Part shown: positions 46,786 through 54,989 of the stretch, piece by piece
Layout: each line of letters opens with the position of its first letter
How positions within the stretch are numbered: position 1 is the stretch's first letter
NCBI RefSeq assembly: GCF_016918735.1
Contig: NZ_JAFFPR010000035.1
Span: forward strand, 124,001-188,000
DNA from: Leptospira abararensis
GTDB taxonomy: Bacteria > Spirochaetota > Leptospiria > Leptospirales > Leptospiraceae
DNA length: 64,000 nucleotides
Direction of reading: 5' to 3'
Translations under genes and position numbers: made by a program
Notes under the pieces: model-generated
What the model was told of the DNA's origin: nothing
Databases searched by the model: none
What the model saw: only the letters and a program-made list of their open reading frames with translations

Positions 46786-48189
46786 TCATCTTAATAAATA
46801 GAGTTTTTCTTTAATATATTCTTCAATCCCAGAAAGGCTGACAAAGTAACTGGTTTGTTTATCCTCTTCTGGGATTTTATGTTCTATTTTTTTTTCTAAT
46901 TTCAGAATTAAATCAGTATATTGAATCGAATCCATTCCATAATCGTAAATTAAATGTTTATCGGGATCTGGTTTTCTTCCAAGGATGGATTCTAAAATTT
47001 CTAGAATACTGGAATGAGAATCGATTGGTTTCGAAATCTTTGCCATTCGGTTTTGGATCCGTTGGTATTCCTCGTTACAAAGTTTTGTGATGGTGGGGTA
47101 GTCTGGCTTTCCATTGGGTAGTTTTGGTATCGTAATATTTGTTAGCACTACCCTGGGTACATGGCTATCTGGCAACTCCCTTCGTAAAATTTGCAATATT
47201 TCCGATGTAGTTAAAGTTCCTGTTGAAAACAGCCCAATCGTTTGTCCAAAATCATCGAAGACAGGGACACAAAAAAATTCACCTTCTAGAGAAAGCCCGA
47301 GGATTTCTGATTCAATCCGATCTAAAGAAACTCTTTTCCCACTATGTTTGATGATCCTATCTTTTCTTCCTAAAAGATACCATCCAAGTTCCGACCAATT
47401 CCCTAAATCTCCTGTCGAATAGTATTCGTTAGCTGGTATTTCCTCTTTGGTCCAACCTTGGTCTGTCAACACAAAGGATTTCTGCGAAAGAAAAGGACTT
47501 TGAATTTGGAGTTCCGTTTCATCTAATCCTTCTAAAGTTTGAAACTTTGTTTTTAATCCTGGAAGTAACTGGAACCTGTTTTGCCTCAAAGGGTCTCTGG
47601 AACCAATTCCTCCTGTTTCTGTGGATCCATAGATTTCCAATATAGAAATCCCTCCACGGTCACGCAGAGTTCGAGATAGTGGCACAGGGAATTTCATTCC
47701 AGAAACCACAGCATTCTGTGGGAGTGGCCTATTTTGTACGAGTGCGGACTGGAGTTTTGGTGCAGAACTGATCCAAAGATTTTTTTCAGTGAGAGTGATG
47801 TCACAATCAATGGGAACACCTAATTGTTTGGGTAACAAATAACCCCAAAGTAATCCATAAAGATGACAGAGGGGGACTTGCACATGGACCTTATCGGACT
47901 CCACATAAAGGGATCGAATTTCAGGATTACTGGCCCAATAAGAAATTTCTTTTTCGATTTCTTCCCATTCTTTCCATACCATTTTCGGTAGTCCTGTGGA
48001 CCCGGACGTGACCAGACAAAAGGATTTAGCGGACGTGAGCGAAGGGAGAGGGAATTGGTCTAAATGAGCTTCGAGTTTGGTTCCTTTCCAGAGTGGATCC
48101 ACAAGGATTGGATTTTGGGATTCTAAATCAGATTCAAAGTTTCCGGAAAGGAAATACTCATTGTTTGCAAATCGAAGGACAGAGGTCAT
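46786..48189 (-). CDS. AMP-forming acyl/aryl ligase fused to a carrier protein domain
   Basis: 467 residues. A compact adenylation domain (about 1-385) has the P-loop VTSGSTGLPK, EIYGSTETGGIG, YYSTGDLG, GRKDRIIKHSGKRV and the C-terminal lysine motif LPKLPNGKPDY. A carrier domain follows (about 390-467) with the phosphopantetheine serine in YGMDSIQYTDL. It should activate a carboxylic acid and load it on its own carrier arm. The acid is unknown. It converges with the PYP gene six bases away; PYP needs an activated p-coumarate, so a role in chromophore supply is an attractive but unproven idea. The ribosome-binding site lies in a terminator arm. Confidence 0.87.
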   Translation of the reverse strand: MTSVLRFANNEYFLSGNFESDLESQNPILVDPLWKGTKLEAHLDQFPLPSLTSAKSFCLVTSGSTGLPKMVWKEWEEIEKEISYWASNPEIRSLYVESDKVHVQVPLCHLYGLLWGYLLPKQLGVPIDCDITLTEKNLWISSAPKLQSALVQNRPLPQNAVVSGMKFPVPLSRTLRDRGGISILEIYGSTETGGIGSRDPLRQNRFQLLPGLKTKFQTLEGLDETELQIQSPFLSQKSFVLTDQGWTKEEIPANEYYSTGDLGNWSELGWYLLGRKDRIIKHSGKRVSLDRIESEILGLSLEGEFFCVPVFDDFGQTIGLFSTGTLTTSEILQILRRELPDSHVPRVVLTNITIPKLPNGKPDYPTITKLCNEEYQRIQNRMAKISKPIDSHSSILEILESILGRKPDPDKHLIYDYGMDSIQYTDLILKLEKKIEHKIPEEDKQTSYFVSLSGIEEYIKEKLYLLR

Positions 48190-48194
48190 GAAAC

Positions 48195-48230
48195 AAAAAA
48201 TCCTCCCCCCATAGAATGAAGGAAGGATTT
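48195..48230 (-). terminator. Terminator of the LruC gene overlapping the ligase leader
   Basis: Read on the minus strand, AAATCCTTCC (48230-48221) pairs with GGGAGGATTT (48207-48198), ten pairs with one G-U, followed by T residues. The second arm contains the GGAGG that would serve as ribosome-binding site for the downstream ligase gene. Confidence 0.7.
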
Positions 48231-48253
48231 CTTGAAAAGGCAGGTAGTGCTAT

Positions 48254-50023
48254 TTACGCAGATTGTTGTTTTTCCAATCGTTTTTTCATAAGGAACCCGA
48301 GGGCAGCTCCCACTACAATCAAACTTGCCGAAACTTCCAAAGCGTTTTTACGAACTGCTTTGATTAGGTAGGCAGAAAAACCATTGTCAGCATAAAAATC
48401 ACTCACTCGAACCACATACGAAGGGCGGTTTGGCGCTGGAATTTGATCAATATGGAGATACCAATCTTTATGAGCCACGCCATTGGAGTGCATCCAAGAG
48501 TTAAAGAAGATATAACCAGAAGTGGAAGGTTTACGAATGTCATTACCTTCTGTTGGGTGGTTAAAAACTCCCGGAACAATGATGGCCCATGGGAAGCCAT
48601 TTTTATCGATAAAGGAATCTTTTCCCTTATTATCCTTAAAGTAACCAGGACGATAGATTTGTCTGAACACTCCATCTGTCTTTTGGTTGATCGCAAGGAA
48701 GTAGTTCAAATGTCCACCCACTAGATTTTTAGTTTCATTCAAATCGACTGGTTCATCAAAAGTTATGGTAACTTGTGCAGTCACTCCACGAACGAAATCA
48801 TTGATCGTAAAAGTAGATCCTGCATTCGGAGCATTTTTACTACCGAAAAGTGTTTTGTCAGAACTAGGAAGGATGAGGACTCCTCGTTTGAGTTGCTCTG
48901 CGTTCAAAGTCCCACCAGTACAATCTCCAGCTACATTGGCAGTGTATTTGGATGCAGAAGCACATCCACTCCATGGATTTCCACTTCCATCTACATAACT
49001 CACTTGGACCGTTGCATTTGTCGGAACATCCAAAGAGAGTCTGAGTTCGTGATTGTATCCTGCCCCTTTTGCCACATGGGTATAAGTGCCGCGAATGACC
49101 TTCACCTTGTTTGTTGGAGTTTTGTCCATCTCTGTGCTAAATACAGTGGAGTGGTCATTTAAGTCGGCATCTCCTGCTGATGGATACATGTCTTCGAAAG
49201 CAATCGTGTATCGACCGGAACGTGCTGTGGATGCAAGACTTGGATCCTCAGGAAACTCATCATAAACATTCGCAATTCCATCGCAATCGGAATCAACTGA
49301 TTGCACACAACCGTTTACAGGTTGGAAGTTGGTTGTCTCAACATTGACAACAGGAGCAACCACTACAGTTCCTTCGGATCCAGAGCCGGTGGATGGTTGT
49401 TGAACGGGAGCAGATCCTGTAATCTCCACAACTTCCCCCGTTGTTGGGTTCACACCAATCACACTGATTTCGACAGTGGTTACTGTTGGTGGTACACTGA
49501 TAGGAATGGTAACGGATCCATTGGAATCGGTAGTTCCCACTCCGACCACATTGGGGTCTCCAGTAGTTGTGGTTTCTGTAACGGTCACAGGTGCATTGGC
49601 AACCGGACCCGATTCGTTTTCCACGACGACAGTTACGGGAACTGTGATATTGGTTTCAAAATTAAAGCTGCCACCATTGGTTTGGTCTACAACTGCAGTT
49701 GTTGTTTCATTATTGACCGTTGTTGGTGCTGGCGTTGGGGCGGAAGCAACAGGAGCTGTCGGTGTTGTTACCTCAGTTCCCGGTGTGGTTGTGGTATTTC
49801 CGCCATCAGTTGGGGTTGCTGTGGGAGCAGTGATTTGACCCGGATCCGTGGTTTCTAGTCCCACGACTGTGAACGTGCCATCACCAGTATCAGCAGAGGA
49901 AGTAGCCGCTTGTGCGGTCCCATCACCTAAGCCCAAAAATGGGAGAAGTAATAAACCCTTCTTTTTATTGGAACAATCCAGAAGTAAAAGGGGAATTGAT
50001 AAAAGAACTAACCATCGATTCAT
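48254..50023 (-). CDS. LruC-domain lipoprotein
   Basis: 589 residues. The leader (NRWLVLLSIPLLLLDC) ends in Cys17, a probable spirochaetal lipoprotein site. Residues about 35-235 are a Thr/Pro/Val-rich, low-complexity stretch including an Ig-like or carboxypeptidase-regulatory-like module (PVTVVVENESGPVANAPVTV). A calcium-type repeat DSDCDGIANVYDEFPEDP precedes the LruC domain (about 270-550; YTIAFEDMYPSAGDADLNDH). The C-terminus has a hydrophobic helix and basic tail (VGAALGFLMKKRLEKQ), an unusual second anchor for a lipoprotein. LruC is a leptospiral lipoprotein named from uveitis sera; its molecular role is unclear. Confidence 0.85.
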   Translation of the reverse strand: MNRWLVLLSIPLLLLDCSNKKKGLLLLPFLGLGDGTAQAATSSADTGDGTFTVVGLETTDPGQITAPTATPTDGGNTTTTPGTEVTTPTAPVASAPTPAPTTVNNETTTAVVDQTNGGSFNFETNITVPVTVVVENESGPVANAPVTVTETTTTGDPNVVGVGTTDSNGSVTIPISVPPTVTTVEISVIGVNPTTGEVVEITGSAPVQQPSTGSGSEGTVVVAPVVNVETTNFQPVNGCVQSVDSDCDGIANVYDEFPEDPSLASTARSGRYTIAFEDMYPSAGDADLNDHSTVFSTEMDKTPTNKVKVIRGTYTHVAKGAGYNHELRLSLDVPTNATVQVSYVDGSGNPWSGCASASKYTANVAGDCTGGTLNAEQLKRGVLILPSSDKTLFGSKNAPNAGSTFTINDFVRGVTAQVTITFDEPVDLNETKNLVGGHLNYFLAINQKTDGVFRQIYRPGYFKDNKGKDSFIDKNGFPWAIIVPGVFNHPTEGNDIRKPSTSGYIFFNSWMHSNGVAHKDWYLHIDQIPAPNRPSYVVRVSDFYADNGFSAYLIKAVRKNALEVSASLIVVGAALGFLMKKRLEKQQSA

Positions 50024-50072
50024 ATTGAGATATCCTACCTGTTATAGGGAATTAAACGACAAAATACTTAAA

Positions 50073-50088
50073 AAATCAACGTTGATTT
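50073..50088. promoter_or_regulatory. 16-bp perfect palindrome upstream of the LruC gene
   Basis: AAATCAACGTTGATTT is its own reverse complement and lies about 50 bp upstream of the LruC lipoprotein start, in the promoter region of the 178-bp gap 50024-50201. Operator candidate; the regulator is unknown. Confidence 0.45.
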
Positions 50089-50154
50089 CATAAAATTTAG
50101 GGAAATCCATTGGATTTTTGGGGGAATGTACGAACAAGGTTGAAAAAAAGAACG

Positions 50155-50193
50155 AAAAAGAAATCAAATCAGACATAAATCTAATTTGATTTC
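50155..50193 (-). terminator. Rho-independent terminator of ubiE
   Basis: GAAATCAAAT and ATTTGATTTC form a perfect ten-pair stem (50184-50193 with 50160-50169) around a 14-base loop. On the minus strand it is followed by TTTTT. It begins nine bases past the ubiE stop. Confidence 0.75.
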
Positions 50194-50201
50194 CACAAAC
50201 T

Positions 50202-50945
50202 TTAATTTGTAGCTACATGGGCAACTGCGTTTCCGAATACAAAGTTTTGAAACCTTATGTTTTGGAACCCCAGTTCTCTAAGGATACCTGCGAGGGTCTC
50301 TTGGTCAGGATAGGCTTTGGAAGAATGAGGGAGATAATCAAACATCTCATTTTCCTTTCCATAAAGCAAATACCCGAAGAGAGGGACAATTTTGAAAAAA
50401 TAAAAGTCAGCAAAAACTTTAAGAAAAGCTGGTCTCACTCGCCCTACGTCTAGATTCACAAAAACCCCATCTTTCTTTAACACACGTTTGACTTCAAGTA
50501 GGCACTTCTTTATGTCAGAGACGTTACGGAGGCCAAAACCCATAGTCACAATATCAAAACTTCCCTCTTTGAATTGACTGAGATCCATCGCATCCCCGAC
50601 GAGGAGTTGGACTCTTGGATCTTCTGGGATTTTGTGGATGGCAAAAGACAACATCTTTTCGGAAAAATCAAGACCAACGATTTGTTCGAGACCTGGTTCC
50701 TTCGAGAGCCTGAGGGCAATGTCACCTGTCCCACAACAAAGGTCTAAGGCGGATTTGGCTTCTGGGACAGATTTTTTAGCCTCTCTCACTACCCAATCTT
50801 TCCAGATGCGATGGAGAAAAAAGCTATTCCAATCGTTGAACCTATCATAGGCCCTCGCGATTCCATCAAAATTAGTTCTTACATATTCCGGTTTCTTTTC
50901 TTGGGACGGCAGTTGGTATTGGTTCATAGAGGTCGATACATCCAT
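50202..50945 (-). CDS. ubiE: Demethylmenaquinone/ubiquinone biosynthesis methyltransferase
   Basis: 247 residues of the UbiE/MenG family. Motif I LDLCCGTGDIALRLS, then VGLDFSEKML, VTMGFGLRNVSDI and the family C-terminus VAHVATN. It C-methylates the quinone ring in the last step of menaquinone synthesis (or in ubiquinone synthesis). The ATG at 50945 overlaps the divergent ExbB start in a shared CATG; an ATG six codons in (50927) would remove the overlap. Neither has a ribosome-binding site that decides. Confidence 0.93.
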   Translation of the reverse strand: MDVSTSMNQYQLPSQEKKPEYVRTNFDGIARAYDRFNDWNSFFLHRIWKDWVVREAKKSVPEAKSALDLCCGTGDIALRLSKEPGLEQIVGLDFSEKMLSFAIHKIPEDPRVQLLVGDAMDLSQFKEGSFDIVTMGFGLRNVSDIKKCLLEVKRVLKKDGVFVNLDVGRVRPAFLKVFADFYFFKIVPLFGYLLYGKENEMFDYLPHSSKAYPDQETLAGILRELGFQNIRFQNFVFGNAVAHVATN

Positions 50946-51408
50946 GAATTGGACATTTTCAATTCCCGCAATTTTGATTTTTATTCTTCTTTTTTGTTTT
51001 TCGCTTACCTCCTTTTATTTTTTCTTTCGAATTGTGCTCGGGTTAAAGAAATTAGAGGACAGGGATTTTCGTTCTAGGTTGTTTCCTAAAGAACCAACGG
51101 AGGCAGAGTTGGAATTGTTCTTTTCTCCTTTGGAAAGGACCATCCATTGGTTGCCAACCATTGCCTCTCTCTCCATGCTTCTCGGTCTTCTTGGGACAGT
51201 GATAGGAATTAACTCTGCTTTTGGTGCCATGGAAGCTCAGGGGAAAGTCAGCTTAGAGGTGCTAGCTGGTGGAATCAAAGATGCTTTGAATACCACAATC
51301 GCAGGCCTTCTTGTTGCAATCCCTTCTCTGTATTTTCATCGGTTTGCCGAAAACAAAATTCGTTATATTTCGGAACTTATGGTAAAGGACTTTTCTAAAA
51401 ACCAATGA
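50944..51408 (+). CDS. ExbB/TolQ/MotA-type proton channel subunit
   Basis: 154 residues, short for the family, with three membrane helices: N-terminal (IPAILIFILLFCFSLTSFYFF), then WLPTIASLSMLLGLLGTVIGI and LNTTIAGLLVAIPSLYF. The GLLGTVIGINSAF segment and TIAGLLVAIP are the family pore signatures. With the downstream ExbD it forms an inner-membrane proton-driven motor that energises a TonB- or Tol-type partner. No TonB, TolA or receptor gene is near. It overlaps exbD by four bases (ATGA). Confidence 0.9.
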   Translation: MNWTFSIPAILIFILLFCFSLTSFYFFFRIVLGLKKLEDRDFRSRLFPKEPTEAELELFFSPLERTIHWLPTIASLSMLLGLLGTVIGINSAFGAMEAQGKVSLEVLAGGIKDALNTTIAGLLVAIPSLYFHRFAENKIRYISELMVKDFSKNQ

Positions 51409-51800
51409 AACTCCGTAAATCGAATTCGGATTCATCGATTGATATCAGTAGTCTCATTGACGTATTGTTTATCTTATTAATTTTTTTAATGTTAGCCGTT
51501 AGGTTTACAGAAACAACATCAACTTTGCAATTAGACCTTCCCAAAACACAAACGGAGTCTATAGGCGAAAAATCTCCAAAATTCAAAATTCAAATTAACC
51601 ATTCAGGTTCGATTTTTTTTGATGGAAAAGAGACTCCAAAAGACTCACTAACACTCATCATTCCTAAAAATGAGGATGGGAGATCTTCCATCGTTTTGGA
51701 AGTCGATAAGAGAGCCTTATTTGAGTCTTTTGTTTTAGTAACGGACTTATTAAAGTCGAAAGGATACCAAAAAGTTGATATCGTCACTCTAAAGGATTAG
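51405..51800 (+). CDS. ExbD/TolR-type proton channel subunit
   Basis: 131 residues: short cytoplasmic N-terminus, one membrane helix (LIDVLFILLIFLMLAV) with the essential Asp in SSLIDVLFIL, then a periplasmic domain ending in QKVDIVTLKD, the standard ExbD/TolR layout. It pairs with the upstream ExbB. Its 3' end overlaps the convergent histidine kinase gene by 17 bp. Confidence 0.9.
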   Translation: MKLRKSNSDSSIDISSLIDVLFILLIFLMLAVRFTETTSTLQLDLPKTQTESIGEKSPKFKIQINHSGSIFFDGKETPKDSLTLIIPKNEDGRSSIVLEVDKRALFESFVLVTDLLKSKGYQKVDIVTLKD

Positions 51801-53784
51801 AGGACTGGACCAAATCGATTAGAAATTTATACTTTTTATTTTTTACTTTTTGTTCTAAGATATATTTTCCCTTATCCTCTGTCATAATTGTATCCAGGAC
51901 ACCGATGAGTTGACCAAAGTTTTGAATCCGAATCAATTGCAAAATTTCTCGTTTGAGTTCTGGGGCCGATGTGTTTAAAAAAGTTTGTACAAACTCTTCT
52001 TCGGACTCTTCCAGTTTGGTTGTCTCTCCTAGTTCTTTTGTATGTACGGGGCCGATTTTTGATTTTTGAACCAATTCTCCGGGAATGATTTCCAAGCGAG
52101 TTAAAGGAATTTCAAACCAGAATTCGGATCCTTCTCCAATGATACTTTTCACATGGATCGAACCTCCTAGAAATTCAACTAACTGATGACAGATGGAAAG
52201 TCCAAGTCCCGTTCCTTCTTTGTAGGAACTTCCTTGTTCTGTTTGTTGGAATGCTTCAAATATTGAATGTAATTGGTCATTGGGAATTCCAATTCCTGAA
52301 TCTTTTACAATGAATTTTACTGTATCGAAAGAATGTTCTGGGGTACGTTGGATAATTATTTCTAAACTTACAGAACCTTGGTTTGTAAACTTCAATGCAT
52401 TTCCAAGTAAATTAACAAGTATTTGGCGTATTTTTTGTAAATCAGCTTCGTAATAACAGGATTCAATAACACTTGGATTTAAGAGTTCGAAACTAATTGA
52501 TTTTTCAGAAAACCGATAAGAGAACATGGAAAATAAAGTGTCCCAAAGTTGAACAAGTGAAAATCGTTCCCTGAATTCCGTCATTTTCCCTGCTTCAATT
52601 TTTGATAGATCTAAAATATCATTAATCATTCCAAGTAAATGGACTCCGTTTTCATAAAGAGAATTTACATAACCCTTTAGGTGGTTCGGAAGATTTGGAT
52701 CTTTTTCTAAAATTTGTGAAAACCCAATCACTGCATGAAGGGGAGTTCTTAGCTCATGTGTAATTTTAGAAAAGAAAACGGATTTGGAACGATTTGCTTT
52801 GATGGCGGCTTCCACGGCTTTTTGTAATCGTTTGTTTTGTAATTGTATTTTTTGAGAATAATCGTTTAATTTATCCTCAGCAAGTTTGCGATCAGTAATA
52901 TCAAAGACAGTGGATTTACTAATCACAAAATTTCCAGCTTTGTCGTAAGTGGCTGTTGAATTTAAACTAACAAAAAAAGTAGATCTGTCTTTTCTTACAA
53001 ATTCTAATTCGACACCAGTTAAGTTTTCGTTTGGGAACGAATCTGTAATCAGTCTATATTTATCTTGGCTACTTTCTGTGAGTAAGTCACTGAATTTATA
53101 GTTCCCAACAATCTCTTCTCTAGAATAACCTAACCAATCCAATTCGGTGTCGTTGATAGAAACAATCGTATTGTCTTTATCGAAGGAATGATAACCGCAA
53201 GGTGCATTGTTATAGAGGTCTAAAATCCGTTCATAGGATTTCATTAAATTTTCTTCGGCAATCTTTCTATTTGTGATGTCGTTTCCAATTGACAATACTT
53301 CGTATGGGTACCCAAATTCATTTTTTAAAATACGGTTGGACCAAGTGACGGTTCGTTTGTCATTTTCTCCTATAAACACATCATATTCTTGCCGAATATT
53401 TTGTTCTGGTCTATGGAAAATATTCCATAACTGGGATTTCACTTCATTGGATTTTTCGAAAGGAATTTGAAATAAATCTAATACTACATCTTTTCCTTCG
53501 GCAACTTCTCTCGTAATTTGAAAGAACTCTTCTGCGTAGGGATTGATGGAATGAATTTTAAAATCAGGACTCCAACGAATGATGATAGAGTTTGCTGTAT
53601 CATAAATATCTTGGTACTGTTTTTCTTTTTCCCGGATGGTGCGTTCGATTTCTTCAGAATTACTTAGGTTTTTTCGGAAAAGGATTAACCTTAATTTTCT
53701 CTCTCTCCTATATGCATTATGATAATAATAGCCTACAAACAACAATCCAGAAGCAATCAGGATTGTGAGAAACTCATCAATCAT
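51784..53784 (-). CDS. PAS-PAS sensor histidine kinase, membrane-anchored
   Basis: 666 residues. One N-terminal membrane helix (FLTILIASGLLFVGYYY), two PAS/PAC units (about 55-175 and 185-305), HisKA with FSKITHELRTPLHAVIG near residue 345, and HATPase motifs (VNLLGNALKF, DSGIGIP, GTGLGLSI). The last about 100 residues are an extra helical segment resembling neither HPt nor receiver. Its start overlaps the stop of the REC-SpoIIE gene by four bases, so the two are a translationally coupled pair and the likely cognate sensor and output. Confidence 0.92.
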   Translation of the reverse strand: MIDEFLTILIASGLLFVGYYYHNAYRRERKLRLILFRKNLSNSEEIERTIREKEKQYQDIYDTANSIIIRWSPDFKIHSINPYAEEFFQITREVAEGKDVVLDLFQIPFEKSNEVKSQLWNIFHRPEQNIRQEYDVFIGENDKRTVTWSNRILKNEFGYPYEVLSIGNDITNRKIAEENLMKSYERILDLYNNAPCGYHSFDKDNTIVSINDTELDWLGYSREEIVGNYKFSDLLTESSQDKYRLITDSFPNENLTGVELEFVRKDRSTFFVSLNSTATYDKAGNFVISKSTVFDITDRKLAEDKLNDYSQKIQLQNKRLQKAVEAAIKANRSKSVFFSKITHELRTPLHAVIGFSQILEKDPNLPNHLKGYVNSLYENGVHLLGMINDILDLSKIEAGKMTEFRERFSLVQLWDTLFSMFSYRFSEKSISFELLNPSVIESCYYEADLQKIRQILVNLLGNALKFTNQGSVSLEIIIQRTPEHSFDTVKFIVKDSGIGIPNDQLHSIFEAFQQTEQGSSYKEGTGLGLSICHQLVEFLGGSIHVKSIIGEGSEFWFEIPLTRLEIIPGELVQKSKIGPVHTKELGETTKLEESEEEFVQTFLNTSAPELKREILQLIRIQNFGQLIGVLDTIMTEDKGKYILEQKVKNKKYKFLIDLVQSSNPLE

Positions 53785-54914
53785 TTAATTTCCAAAAGTA
53801 ACATAGTCATATCGTCTGCTACTTTTCCACCAGAATAATCCAATACTTCCTCCTGCACGGATTCGAGGAATTCTCTTCCCGAGAGATGGATTCGACTTTC
53901 AATAAGTTCCGAAAATTTTTGGTCTCCTAAATACTCTTCCTTTTCATTAGGCACTTCAAACATTCCATCAGAAAATAAGAATAACCTATCTCCTGAGTTT
54001 AAAAACAAGTCTTCATTTTCCGCATTGAGTTGGTCAGGAAACATCATGAGACAAAAACCTTTAGTCCCGAGTTTGATGATCTTTTGGTCTCGAATTAAAA
54101 ACATATTATGGTGTCCTGCCATAGAGTAGGAGAGAAGGTTTTCTTCAGCTTTGTATCGGATATAAATGGCACTAATAAAATGCGTACTAATCAGTGGAGT
54201 AAGAGTACTATGAATCCAATATAAACTTTCGCTAGGTGATAGAAAGGATTTGTCCATAGTTTTGAAAGTGATGATTGCCATAAGGGATACCATCGCTGCT
54301 GCAATTCCATGACCAGTTACGTCCCCAAATAAAATATCTAAATCTCCGGAAGGTAACAGATCGTAGGTGATTAGGTCCCCTCCAACTAAGTCCATAGGTT
54401 TGTAGGAAGTATAAATTTGATACAGTGGAGAAGGTGGGAACTGAAAACTGACTAAATTTTCCTGGTTAGCTTTTGCAAGTTCCAAATCTTTTTGGATGGC
54501 CTGTAAAAGATCGATTCTTTCTTTTTCAAGAGTTTTGATCTTGATATGGGTTCGGATTCTGGCTAAAATTTCTGATTCTTGAAAGGGTTTGGTTATGTAA
54601 TCAACCGCACCCGTTTCTAGTCCTTTCACAATGTCACAGGTTTCATTCAATGCGGATAAAAAGAGAATGGGGGTGTTTTTGGAGCGATCGGTAGCAAGCA
54701 ATCGTTTGGCGACATCAAGTCCACTGATTCCGGGCAATAAAATGTCGAGTAAAATTAAGTCAAAATCAAGTGCTTCCGCAAGTTCTAAGGCATATTCGCC
54801 ATCATAGGCCACCGCCACTTCATACCCTTGGTTTAGTAAAATATGAGTGATAATTTCAATATTGGTTTCGTTATCATCGACGACCAAAATTTTCGCCGCG
54901 TGTTTTGTGTGCAC
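53781..54914 (-). CDS. Response regulator with SpoIIE-type phosphatase output
   Basis: 377 residues. Receiver domain (about 8-125; LVVDDNETN, phospho-acceptor in LILLDILLPG, KPF) followed by a short helix and a SpoIIE/PP2C phosphatase (GGDLITYD, GDVTGHGIAAAM, YSMAGHHNMFL, LFLFSDGMFEVPN, ADDMTMLLLEIK). Phosphorylation by the coupled histidine kinase would switch phosphatase activity on a STAS anti-anti-sigma protein, as in RsbU/RssB-like systems; that target is not in the window. Divergent from dinB. Confidence 0.93.
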   Translation of the reverse strand: MHTKHAAKILVVDDNETNIEIITHILLNQGYEVAVAYDGEYALELAEALDFDLILLDILLPGISGLDVAKRLLATDRSKNTPILFLSALNETCDIVKGLETGAVDYITKPFQESEILARIRTHIKIKTLEKERIDLLQAIQKDLELAKANQENLVSFQFPPSPLYQIYTSYKPMDLVGGDLITYDLLPSGDLDILFGDVTGHGIAAAMVSLMAIITFKTMDKSFLSPSESLYWIHSTLTPLISTHFISAIYIRYKAEENLLSYSMAGHHNMFLIRDQKIIKLGTKGFCLMMFPDQLNAENEDLFLNSGDRLFLFSDGMFEVPNEKEEYLGDQKFSELIESRIHLSGREFLESVQEEVLDYSGGKVADDMTMLLLEIK

Positions 54915-54989
54915 AATTCATGAAGGATTCGGTGCAAAAAACATTTGGCAAGAGATTTTTAATCTAGTTTGATTCTCTAAGATAGAGAA

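Noticed and set aside
49301..49858. 185-codon plus-strand open frame rich in Cys, Gly, Asn and Trp
   Set aside because: It is antisense to the Thr/Pro-rich region of the LruC gene; the repetitive codons make open frames on the other strand by chance.
54915..54989. LexA (SOS) box upstream of dinB
   Set aside because: I looked for TTTG-N5-CAAA and similar palindromes and found only partial matches.
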